Shown here: one piece after another, positions 6,753 to 12,599 of the stretch | Position numbering within the stretch: position 1 is the first letter of the stretch | How the letters are laid out: every line of letters begins with the position of its first letter | Assembly (NCBI GenBank): GCA_038199035.1 | Contig: JBBPZM010000078.1 | Span: 1-12,599, forward strand | DNA length: 12,599 nt | From: DATAEY01 sp038199035 | Lineage (GTDB): Bacteria > Actinomycetota > Thermoleophilia > Solirubrobacterales > Solirubrobacteraceae | Direction of reading: 5' to 3' | The notes under the pieces: generated by a model | Seen by the model: only the letters and a program-made list of their open reading frames with translations | Databases searched by the model: none | What the model was told of the DNA's origin: nothing | Made by a program: the position numbers and the translations under genes

Positions 6753-6758
6753 TAGGGT
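6753..6758 (+). promoter_or_regulatory. Possible -10 box (TAGGGT) of the alpha/beta hydrolase operon
   Basis: TAGGGT lies 9 nt before the ATG at 6768, with no Shine-Dalgarno in between. Together with the gloA box it would make the 105-bp gap a divergent promoter region. Confidence 0.45.
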
Positions 6759-6767
6759 GCGGCGACC

Positions 6768-7559
6768 ATGGAGCTGAGCCACCACCGCCGCGGCCAGGGC
6801 CCGACGCTCGTCCTCGTCCACGGGATCGGCAGCCAGTGGCAGGTGTGGAGCCCGGTGCTCGACCGCCTGGCCGCCCGGCGCGACGTCATCGCCGTCGACC
6901 TCCCGGGCTTCGGCGAGTCGGCGCCCCTGCCGAGCGGCGTCAGCCCGACGATCGACGCGCAGGCCGACGCGCTGCTCGACTTCCTCGGCGGCCTGGGCGT
7001 CGATCGCCCGCACGTCTGCGGCAACTCGATGGGCGGCTGGATCGCGCTCGAGCTGGCCCGGCGGGGCGCGGTGGCCAGCGCCTGCGCGCTGTCCCCAGCC
7101 GGCTTCTGGAACCGTCGCGAGGCCGCCTACTCGCGCGCCTCGCTGCGCCTGGCCGTCAAGGGCGCCCGCTCGCTGGGCTCGCTGGGCCCGCGGTTGGCCG
7201 CGCACGCCGCCGGGCGGACGCTGCTGCTCGGGCAGGTCGTGGCCAAGCCGTGGCGACTTACCCCCGACGATGTCGTGGGCGCGCTTGGAGCGCTCGCTCG
7301 GGCGCCGGCCTTCGACGAGGCGCTGTCGATCATCACGGCCCACGACTTCGCCGGCGGATCGGACATCGACGTGCCGACCACGATCGCCTGGGGGGAGAAG
7401 GACCGGCTGCTGATCCCGCGCCAGGCCCGCCGCGCGGCCCGGGCGCTGCCGCAGGCCCGGGTCCTCACGCTGCGCGGCTGCGGCCACGTCCCGACGTGGG
7501 ACGACCCCGAGCAGGTGGCCCGGGTCGTGCTCGAGGCGAGCGGGGACGGCGCGGGATGA
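6768..7559 (+). CDS. Alpha/beta-fold hydrolase
   Basis: This 263-residue protein has the alpha/beta hydrolase fold. The oxyanion segment is LVHGIGSQWQVW (HG at 18-19). The nucleophile elbow is GNSMGG with S87, the acid is D212 in WGEKDRLL, and the histidine is H240 in GCGHVPTWDDPE. Strand and turn motifs such as VIAVDLPGFGES are typical. The triad is complete, so it should hydrolyse an ester, amide or C-C bond of a small molecule in the cytosol; the substrate cannot be told from the sequence. It lacks a signal peptide. The ATG at 6768 is the first start after a TAGGGT box. The stop overlaps the next gene's start in ATGA (7556-7559), which points to translational coupling with the MBL-fold hydrolase. 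Confidence 0.92.
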   Translation: MELSHHRRGQGPTLVLVHGIGSQWQVWSPVLDRLAARRDVIAVDLPGFGESAPLPSGVSPTIDAQADALLDFLGGLGVDRPHVCGNSMGGWIALELARRGAVASACALSPAGFWNRREAAYSRASLRLAVKGARSLGSLGPRLAAHAAGRTLLLGQVVAKPWRLTPDDVVGALGALARAPAFDEALSIITAHDFAGGSDIDVPTTIAWGEKDRLLIPRQARRAARALPQARVLTLRGCGHVPTWDDPEQVARVVLEASGDGAG

Positions 7560-8305
7560 TCGTCGAGCGCTCGATGAACGAGGACTTCCTCTCCAACACC
7601 TACCTGGTGGCGGACGAGCCCGGAGGCACCGCGGTGATGATCGACGCCGGCGGCCCGGTCGAGCCGCTGCTCGAGCGCATCGCGGCCGACGACCTCACAC
7701 TCACCCACGTGCTGCTCACCCACCACCACGGCGACCACGTGGCCGAGCTGGGCCGGGTGCTCGAGCGTCATCCCCACGCGGCCGTGCTGGCCCATCCTCT
7801 CGAGGAGATCGAGCAGGCTACCGGGGCGCTCGAGCCAGGGCGGACCCTGCGCGCCGGCGACCTGGAGATCGAGGCCATCCACACCCCCGGTCACACAGCA
7901 GGGATGCTCGCCCTGGTCGTCAACGGCTCCGATGTCTTCACCGGCGACACGCTGTTCAAGAACTCGGTCGGCGGCGTGCGCGCCCCGGGCAGCACCTCCT
8001 ACGCCGACCTGCACGACTCGATCATGGAGCGCCTGATGAAGCTCGACCCGGAGACGACGGTCCATCCCGGTCACACCGATCCGACGACGATCGGCGCCGA
8101 GTGGGAGGGCAATTCGTTCATCCGGGTCTGGCGCGGCCTCGACCCCGAGGACGACGAACCGTGCACGGCGCTGGGCGAGCCCGCCACGCTGGTGCTGCTG
8201 GGTGACGACTACGACGGCGGCCACAAGGCCTGGGTGCGCTGGCCCGACGGGCGCGACGACATCGTCCCGGGGTCGCAGGTCCAGCCGGACGCGGGCGCCG
8301 GCTGA
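7556..8305 (+). CDS. Metallo-beta-lactamase-fold hydrolase, glyoxalase II-like
   Basis: This 249-residue protein has the full MBL metal signature: T-H56-H57-H58-G-D60-H61, then H113 in TPGHT, D131 in TGDTLF and H173 in HPGHT. That set binds two metals and is usual for glyoxalase II-like thioesterases. Residues from about 196 to 249 form an added C-terminal segment (LVLLGDDYDGG, WVRWPDGRDDIV) that looks beta-rich and is not part of the core fold. Likely cytosolic; the substrate may be an acyl thioester, and a partner role with the divergent gloA is inference from proximity only. The ATG at 7556 overlaps the previous stop, with a weak GGGGA upstream. Longer frames reaching further left are readings of the hydrolase DNA in another frame. 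Confidence 0.9.
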   Translation: MIVERSMNEDFLSNTYLVADEPGGTAVMIDAGGPVEPLLERIAADDLTLTHVLLTHHHGDHVAELGRVLERHPHAAVLAHPLEEIEQATGALEPGRTLRAGDLEIEAIHTPGHTAGMLALVVNGSDVFTGDTLFKNSVGGVRAPGSTSYADLHDSIMERLMKLDPETTVHPGHTDPTTIGAEWEGNSFIRVWRGLDPEDDEPCTALGEPATLVLLGDDYDGGHKAWVRWPDGRDDIVPGSQVQPDAGAG

Positions 8306-8309
8306 GCGA

Positions 8310-8732
8310 ATGGCCGATCCGCCGAGCGCAGCGAGGTCGCCGGCGGGCGTGCGCTCGGGCTCCTTCGCGACGCTTCCCCCCGCGGTGCAGGTCCAGCTCG
8401 CGGGTGCGGGGCCGCTGCTCTTCGGTGCGCTCTCCGGCTTCCTGCTCGGGGAGAGCGCGCTGGCCTACTGGGTGGCGCAGGCCCTGGCCGCCGTGGGCGG
8501 GCTGGCCGCCGGGCTCGACCACCTCGGGGCGCGCGCCGGCGCCCTGCGGGGGGTGCTCGGCGGGGCGCTGTTCGGCGGCGGGCTGGTGGTCGCGCACGCC
8601 ACATCGGGCCAACCGGCGCTGGCATCGGTGCCTTCCCCGCTGGTCGTCCTCATCGCCTTCACCACGGTGGCTGGGGCGCTGCTGGGCGCGATCGGGGGGG
8701 CGGTCCGGGCTCGCGGCGCCCGCCGCGCCTGA
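8310..8732 (+). CDS. Four-helix membrane protein, unknown function
   Basis: This 140-residue protein has a short polar N-terminus (about 1-25) and about four hydrophobic segments (roughly 30-47, 52-69, 75-95, 108-131), rich in Gly, Ala and Leu, ending in an Arg-rich tail (RARGARRA). The tail suggests a cytosolic C-terminus by the positive-inside rule. I do not recognise the family and see no catalytic motif. The ATG at 8310 is only 4 nt after the MBL hydrolase stop, so the gene is very probably in that operon. The frame is open further upstream but that part overlaps the MBL gene. The next gene, an ABC1-type kinase, starts 30 nt after its stop and seems to have its own promoter. Confidence 0.72.
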   Translation: MADPPSAARSPAGVRSGSFATLPPAVQVQLAGAGPLLFGALSGFLLGESALAYWVAQALAAVGGLAAGLDHLGARAGALRGVLGGALFGGGLVVAHATSGQPALASVPSPLVVLIAFTTVAGALLGAIGGAVRARGARRA

Positions 8733-8748
8733 GCCACCGCCCGGCCCG

Positions 8749-8754
8749 TACAGT
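8749..8754 (+). promoter_or_regulatory. Possible -10 box (TACAGT) of the ABC1 kinase gene
   Basis: TACAGT lies 8 nt before the ATG at 8763 in the 30-nt gap, with no Shine-Dalgarno. It suggests a leaderless promoter inside an otherwise same-strand gene string. Confidence 0.45.
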
Positions 8755-8762
8755 TCCCCGCC

Positions 8763-10145
8763 ATGGCCAAGGACCAGATCCCCACCTCGCGCGTCCGGCG
8801 CACCGCCAAGATCGGCGGCCTGGCCGCGGGGCAGGCGGTCCGCCAGACCGGTACGCGGATGACCAACGTCGCCCGCACCCAGGAGGGGCGCACGCGCGCG
8901 CTCGAGCGACGCCACGTCGAGACCGCCGAGCAGATCGTCACCGCGCTGGGGACGATGAAGGGCGCGGCCATGAAGCTCGGGCAGGTGATGTCGTTCCTCG
9001 ACGTCGGCCTCGTCCCCGAGGAGTACCGCGAGGAGTTCCAGCGCAAGCTCGGGGCGCTGCGTGACGCCGCGCCCAAGGTGCGCTTCGAGGACATGCGCAA
9101 GGTGATCGAGTCCGAGCTCGAGGACCCGCTCGACGAGGTCTTCGCCTCCTTCCAGAAGGAGCCGATCGCCTCCGCCTCGATCGGGCAGGTCTACCGCGCG
9201 CGCCTGCACGACGACCGCGAGGTCGCGGTCAAGGTCCAGTACCCGCGGGTGGCCGAGGCCGTCCGGGCCGACATGGCCAACCTCGGGCTGATCATGCGCC
9301 TGCTCAAGCGCGTCTCCCCGGGCCTCGACTCCAAGGCCATCGCCCAGGAGGTCCGCGAGCGCATCGACGAGGAGCTCGACTACGAGCTCGAGGCCCAGAA
9401 CCAGCGGGCGCTGGCGCGGATCTTCCGCGGCCATCCGTTCATCCGCGTGCCCGATGTGATCCCCCGCCTGTCGCACGAGCGGGTGATGGTCAGCGAGTTC
9501 GTCTCAGGCGTCGGATTCGACGACCTCAAGGGCTACTCGCAGGCCGAGCGCGACCGCCTGGGGGAGATCGTCTTTCGCTTCTACATGGGCTGCCTGTACC
9601 GCCACCACCAGTTCTCCGGCGACCCGCACCCCGGCAACTTCATGCTGATGGAGGACGGCAAGGTCGCCTTCCTCGACTTCGGGCTGTTCAAGCGGTTGGA
9701 CGCCGAGCCGGTCGAGTTCGAGCTGCGCTGCCAGCGGGCGATGGTCGAGGACGATGCCGTGGAGCTGCACCGCCTGCTGGGGGAGCGCGGCTTCCTCCCG
9801 CGCCCGGAGCGCGTGGACCCCGACCACCTGATGGCATACGTCCGCGACGCGATCTGGTGGTACACGACCGACGAGGAGGTCGAGCTCACGCCCGAGATCG
9901 CCACCACTGTGATGATCGAGTCCGCGGACCCGCGCTCGAGCCACTTCCGCAAGATGCGCCATCAGGACATGCGCCCCGAGCACCTCTTCGGCCGGCGCAT
10001 GGAGATGCTCACGCTGGCCGTTCTGGGCCAGCTGCGCGCGCGGGCCAACTGGCACCGCATCGCGCGCGAGTGGATGTACGGCGACGGGCCGGTGACCGAG
10101 CTCGGGCGGGCCGAGGCGGCGTTCTACTCGCGCGCGGCGGTCTGA
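8763..10145 (+). CDS. ABC1/AarF/UbiB-family atypical kinase
   Basis: This 460-residue protein carries all the hallmarks of the UbiB/ADCK family: the KxGQ motif (K71-L-G-Q74), the Ala-rich loop in place of a glycine loop (ASASIGQVY, 136-144), the ATP lysine K157 in VAVKVQ, the ExD motif (E204-L-D206), the GDPHPGN loop with D287, and the DFG aspartate D305 in FLDFG. Family members are ATPases or kinases that support isoprenoid lipid or quinone metabolism, acting at the membrane surface. In an organism using menaquinone the exact role is open. No C-terminal transmembrane pair is seen. The ATG at 8763 is preceded by a TACAGT box. Its stop is 2 nt from the convergent pyruvate kinase stop. Confidence 0.93.
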   Translation: MAKDQIPTSRVRRTAKIGGLAAGQAVRQTGTRMTNVARTQEGRTRALERRHVETAEQIVTALGTMKGAAMKLGQVMSFLDVGLVPEEYREEFQRKLGALRDAAPKVRFEDMRKVIESELEDPLDEVFASFQKEPIASASIGQVYRARLHDDREVAVKVQYPRVAEAVRADMANLGLIMRLLKRVSPGLDSKAIAQEVRERIDEELDYELEAQNQRALARIFRGHPFIRVPDVIPRLSHERVMVSEFVSGVGFDDLKGYSQAERDRLGEIVFRFYMGCLYRHHQFSGDPHPGNFMLMEDGKVAFLDFGLFKRLDAEPVEFELRCQRAMVEDDAVELHRLLGERGFLPRPERVDPDHLMAYVRDAIWWYTTDEEVELTPEIATTVMIESADPRSSHFRKMRHQDMRPEHLFGRRMEMLTLAVLGQLRARANWHRIAREWMYGDGPVTELGRAEAAFYSRAAV

Positions 10146-10147
10146 GC

Positions 10148-11572
10148 TCAGGCCTCCTGCACCTGGAACAGGCTGGTCGTGCCGGGGCGGCCGCTGGGCA
10201 GGCCCGCGGTCACCCCGACGTGCTGGCCGCGCTTGACCCAGCCGAGCTCGACCGACCGGCTGACCGCGTCGGCGATCAGCTCCTCGGTGACCTCGTGGCG
10301 GCGCATCCGGGCGGCCTGCACGCCCCACATCAGCGAGCAGCGCCGCACGGTCTCGCGCCCGGGTGACAGGGCGTAGATCGGGATCTCCGGGCGGTGGGCC
10401 GAGACCAGCCGCGCCGAGCGGCCCGACAGCGTGGGGATGATCAGCGCGGCCAGGCCGAGTTGGCGGGCCGCCGCGCAGGCGTTGTAGGCCACCGTGTAGC
10501 CGGGGTCGCGCTCGCCCTCGAAGATGCGGCGCACGCGGTGCTCGTTCCAGCGGGCGTAGGGCGCTTCCTGCTCCGTGCGCTCGGCGATCGAAGCCATCAT
10601 GGCCACCGCGCCCACGGGATGGGCGCCGATCGCCGTCTCCTGGGAGAGCATGACGGCGTCGGTGCCGTCGAGGATGGCGTTGGCCACGTCGGTCACCTCG
10701 GCCCGGGTGGGGCGCGAGGAGGTGACCATCGACTCCAGCATCTGTGTGGCGGTGATGGACGGGCGCGCCAGCGCGCCGGCCAGGGCGAGGATCCGCTTCT
10801 GGACGAGGGGCACGTCCTCGATGCGCAGCTCGATGCCCAGGTCCCCGCGCGCCACCATCACGCAGTCGGCGGCGCGGATGATCTCCTCGGCGTTGGTGAC
10901 CGCCTGGGGCTTCTCGATCTTGGCGATCAGCGGGCTGCGGGTGCGGCTGCGCACGTCGGCGACGTCCTCGGCGCGGCGCACGAAGGACAGCGCGACGAGG
11001 TCGACGCCGATCGACTCGCCGAAGCGGATGAGCTCGAGGTCCTCGTCGGGGACCGAGGGCAGCTCGTCGAGCTCGCCGGGGATGTTGAGCCCCTGGCGCG
11101 AGGCGACGGTGCCGCCGACCTCGACGGTGACGTCGATCTCGCACTCGCCCTCGCGTACGGCGCCGATGCGCAGGCGAACCGAGCCGTCGGCCAGGTAGAG
11201 GACGTCCCCCGCCTCTCCGGAGGCCGCGGCGGCGGCCATCCCCCTCCAGGGAACCGAGATGCGGCGGGCGTCGCCGGGCTCGTCGGTTCCGCACACCAGG
11301 GTCAGGGAGTCCCCGGCCTTGAGCTCGGCCACGTCGTCGCGCAGGGGGCCGATGCGCAGCTTGGGGCCGGGGACGTCCTGGAGGATCGCCACCTGGCGCC
11401 CGGCGCGGCCGGCCGCGGTGTGCACCCGCTGGGCGGTGCGCGCCTTCTCCTCGAGCGTCCCGTGGGCGAAGTTGAGCCGGGCGACGTCCATCCCGGCCTC
11501 GACCATGCGCACCAGCGTCTCGTGGTCGTCGCAGGCGGGGCCGATGGTGGCGACGATCTTGGTCCGGCGCAT
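10148..11572 (-). CDS. pyk: Pyruvate kinase
   Basis: This 474-residue protein is a full-length pyruvate kinase, the last step of glycolysis (phosphoenolpyruvate plus ADP to pyruvate plus ATP) in the cytosol. Motifs in order: TKIVATIGPAC (4-14), ARLNFAHG (31-38), PGPKLR (68-73), LIAKIEKPQAV (catalytic K218, metal ligand E220), VARGDLGIEL (D244), ITATQMLESM (273-282), PTRAEVTDVANAILDGTD (288-305) and MLSQETA (308-314). The C-terminal domain (about 340-474) is present. Lys71 sits where potassium-dependent enzymes have Glu, and two potassium-ligand positions are Ala36 and Val67, so it is probably potassium-independent. MLSQETA replaces the common MLSGETA. The ATG at 11572 follows a TACGGT box by 6 nt, and homologs begin RRTKIV. 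The open frame upstream is not part of the gene. Confidence 0.96.
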   Translation of the reverse strand: MRRTKIVATIGPACDDHETLVRMVEAGMDVARLNFAHGTLEEKARTAQRVHTAAGRAGRQVAILQDVPGPKLRIGPLRDDVAELKAGDSLTLVCGTDEPGDARRISVPWRGMAAAAASGEAGDVLYLADGSVRLRIGAVREGECEIDVTVEVGGTVASRQGLNIPGELDELPSVPDEDLELIRFGESIGVDLVALSFVRRAEDVADVRSRTRSPLIAKIEKPQAVTNAEEIIRAADCVMVARGDLGIELRIEDVPLVQKRILALAGALARPSITATQMLESMVTSSRPTRAEVTDVANAILDGTDAVMLSQETAIGAHPVGAVAMMASIAERTEQEAPYARWNEHRVRRIFEGERDPGYTVAYNACAAARQLGLAALIIPTLSGRSARLVSAHRPEIPIYALSPGRETVRRCSLMWGVQAARMRRHEVTEELIADAVSRSVELGWVKRGQHVGVTAGLPSGRPGTTSLFQVQEA

Positions 11573-11578
11573 GGCGGG

Positions 11579-11584
11579 ACCGTA
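11579..11584 (-). promoter_or_regulatory. Possible -10 box (TACGGT) of pyk, leaderless
   Basis: On the minus strand TACGGT lies 6 nt before the pyk ATG and inside the 37-bp gap after the hypothetical gene. No Shine-Dalgarno is present. Confidence 0.45.
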
Positions 11585-11609
11585 GCGGCCGGCCAGGGCG
11601 GCAGAGGCG

Positions 11610-11966
11610 CTACGGCGCCTGGAGCTCGGGGAAGTGCTCGGCGAGGTGCTGGCGCAGGGCACGGCGCACCCACGCGCGCTCGTCCTGGCTGGCCATGCGG
11701 TAGCGGGCGAGCAGGTCGCCCTGGGCCTCGAGGGGCAGGCCGGAGATCGTCCAGCGCACCGCGAGGCGCTCGAACAGGAACTCGCCGGCGCGCTGCCAGG
11801 CGTCCTCGCGCGAGAGCGGCGACCCGGCGGCCACCTCCGCGTACTGGCGGCGGGTGGCGGGGGACATGGCGCCGCGCAGGGTGAGGACGTTGCCCTCGTC
11901 GTCGGGGTAGTCGGTGGTCGGGGCGGCGAGGTCGTCGCGGCCGCGGCGGCGTGAGCGTCTGCCCAT
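11610..11966 (-). CDS. Conserved-looking hypothetical protein, 118 residues
   Basis: I do not recognise a named family. The protein starts with an Arg-rich stretch (GRRSRRRGR, 2-10) and an acidic turn (DYPDDEGNVLTLRG, 19-32). The rest (about 35-115) looks all-helical and amphipathic (REDAWQRAGEFLFERLAVRW, then LLARYRMASQDERAWVRRAL), ending EHFPELQAP. There is no signal peptide or membrane segment, so it is probably cytosolic; the basic end might bind nucleic acid, which is speculation. The ATG at 11966 has an AATAAT box 6 nt before it. It diverges from the MBL-fold gene at 11988 and lies 37 bp upstream of pyk on the same strand, though pyk appears to have its own promoter. Confidence 0.75.
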   Translation of the reverse strand: MGRRSRRRGRDDLAAPTTDYPDDEGNVLTLRGAMSPATRRQYAEVAAGSPLSREDAWQRAGEFLFERLAVRWTISGLPLEAQGDLLARYRMASQDERAWVRRALRQHLAEHFPELQAP

Positions 11967-11972
11967 GACCCG

Positions 11973-11978
11973 ATTATT
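11973..11978 (-). promoter_or_regulatory. Possible -10 box (AATAAT) of the 118-residue protein gene
   Basis: On the minus strand AATAAT matches TATAAT at five of six bases and lies 6 nt before the ATG at 11966. It overlaps the box used by the divergent gene. Confidence 0.45.
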
Positions 11979-11980
11979 GT
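11975..11980 (+). promoter_or_regulatory. Possible -10 box (TATTGT) of the right-edge MBL-fold gene
   Basis: TATTGT lies 7 nt before the GTG at 11988. It overlaps the minus-strand AATAAT box within the AT-rich island GATTATTGT, so the two divergent promoters would compete for the same DNA. Confidence 0.45.
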
Positions 11981-11987
11981 CCGCGCC

Positions 11988-12599
11988 GTGGCCGAGACGG
12001 CGCGAGCGCGCGAGGTCGGGCGCGGCGAGCGCGTGGTGCCGGGGGTGTGGCGCCTGCGCCTGCCGCTGCCCTGGCCGGGGGTTCCCCACTGCAACGCCTG
12101 GGCGGTGGCCGCGGGCGACGGGGTCGTCCTGTTCGACACCGGGATGCACGAGCCGGGCTCGCTGGCCCACCTCGAGCGGGCGCTCGACCAGGTCAACCTG
12201 CGCCTCGAGCACGTGCGCCTGGTGGTGTGCACCCACGCCCACTCCGACCACTACGGCCAGGCGGCGCCGATCCTGGCCCGGGCCGGATGCGAGCTGTGGA
12301 TGCACCCTGATCACGAGCACATGACCGCCAGCTTCCAGGACCCCGCCGCTGCGCTGGCCCGGCGACTCGAGGTTGCGCGTCAGAGCGGCGTGCCGGCCGA
12401 GCCGCTGCGCCGTTACGCCGAAAGCCGGCGCGGGCAGGGCCCCGGGATCGCCGGGATCGTCGAACCCGACCGCGCGCTGGTGGAGGGCGTGACGGTCGAC
12501 ACCGACCTGGGCGAGTGGGTGGTCTACGAGACGCCCGGCCATGCCCCCTCGCATGTGTGCCTGTTCCAGCCGGAGCGGCGGCTGCTGATCTCCGGCGAC
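11988..12599 (+). CDS. Metallo-beta-lactamase-fold hydrolase, N-terminal 204 residues (runs off right edge)
   Basis: The frame from the GTG at 11988 is open to the window end. The first 20 residues are variable and charged; the MBL fold starts near VWRLRLPLPWPG (20-31). The metal motif is THAHSDH (H83, H85, D87, H88), then H185 in ETPGHAPSHV, and a final ISGD where D204 is the expected bridging aspartate. The C-terminal part is missing. It is probably a cytosolic hydrolase acting on a thioester or similar bond; many relatives are called MBL-fold metallo-hydrolases and the substrate cannot be told. It differs from the MBL gene at 7556 in the residues around the motif and in having an insert of about 60 residues (110-175). 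The start follows a TATTGT box with no Shine-Dalgarno. Confidence 0.85.
   Translation, partial: MAETARAREVGRGERVVPGVWRLRLPLPWPGVPHCNAWAVAAGDGVVLFDTGMHEPGSLAHLERALDQVNLRLEHVRLVVCTHAHSDHYGQAAPILARAGCELWMHPDHEHMTASFQDPAAALARRLEVARQSGVPAEPLRRYAESRRGQGPGIAGIVEPDRALVEGVTVDTDLGEWVVYETPGHAPSHVCLFQPERRLLISGD

Noticed and set aside
6663..7487. N-terminal extension of gloA (275 extra codons in frame)
   Set aside because: It lies antisense to the alpha/beta hydrolase. Glyoxalase I is complete from the ATG at 6662.
8118..9476. Minus-strand open frame (452 codons)
   Set aside because: Antisense to the MBL, membrane protein and kinase genes, with low-complexity composition.
9504..11294. Minus-strand open frame (596 codons)
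   Set aside because: It overlaps the ABC1 kinase antisense and pyk in another frame, and both of those are firmly identified.
10394..11884. Plus-strand open frame (496 codons)
   Set aside because: Antisense to pyk and the 118-residue gene, with no recognisable domain.
11573..12232. N-terminal extension of pyk (220 extra codons)
   Set aside because: It overlaps the 118-residue gene in another frame. Pyruvate kinase homologs begin at the RRTKIV start.

Overview
The DNA is very GC-rich and gene-dense, and the proteins look like those of a high-GC actinobacterium. The best guess is class Thermoleophilia (Solirubrobacterales-like), because the protease, LytM-like, coiled-coil/M15 and small membrane proteins resemble families I associate with that group. 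This is inference from family resemblance; no database was consulted. No stretch over 300 bases lacks a gene. The longest gene-free gap is about 117 bp, and I see no tRNA, rRNA or CRISPR array.

Left part (1-6662, all minus strand): the first codons of an IS982-like transposase run off the left edge. Next come a 35-residue single-helix membrane protein, a secreted coiled-coil protein ending in an M15 (D-Ala-D-Ala carboxypeptidase-type) domain, and a membrane-anchored LytM/M23-fold protein whose zinc ligands are mostly replaced. A 1277-residue secreted subtilisin-like protease with a C-terminal FG-GAP propeller and a fibronectin-III-like end follows, then glyoxalase I (gloA). Three of these are exported envelope or peptidoglycan-type proteins, so this looks like a cell-surface module.

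Middle part (6768-10145, plus strand): an alpha/beta hydrolase overlaps a glyoxalase II-like metallo-beta-lactamase-fold (MBL) hydrolase by ATGA. A four-helix membrane protein of unknown function starts 4 nt later, and then an ABC1/AarF-family atypical kinase begins, apparently with its own promoter. The cluster diverges from gloA.

Right part (10148-12599): pyruvate kinase (minus) converges on the kinase gene with only 2 nt between the stop codons. Upstream of pyk lies a 118-residue conserved-looking hypothetical protein (minus). It diverges across a small AT-rich island from a second MBL-fold hydrolase that runs off the right edge.

A recurring signal is a TANNNT-like -10 hexamer 6-9 nt before the start codon with no Shine-Dalgarno sequence, which suggests leaderless transcription for many genes. 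The window is mostly ordinary chromosome with no defence or mobile-type novel system. The most interesting parts are the envelope cluster (a coiled-coil/M15 fusion beside a degenerate LytM protein), the tiny membrane protein, the leaderless promoter pattern, and a pyruvate kinase with a potassium-independent signature.
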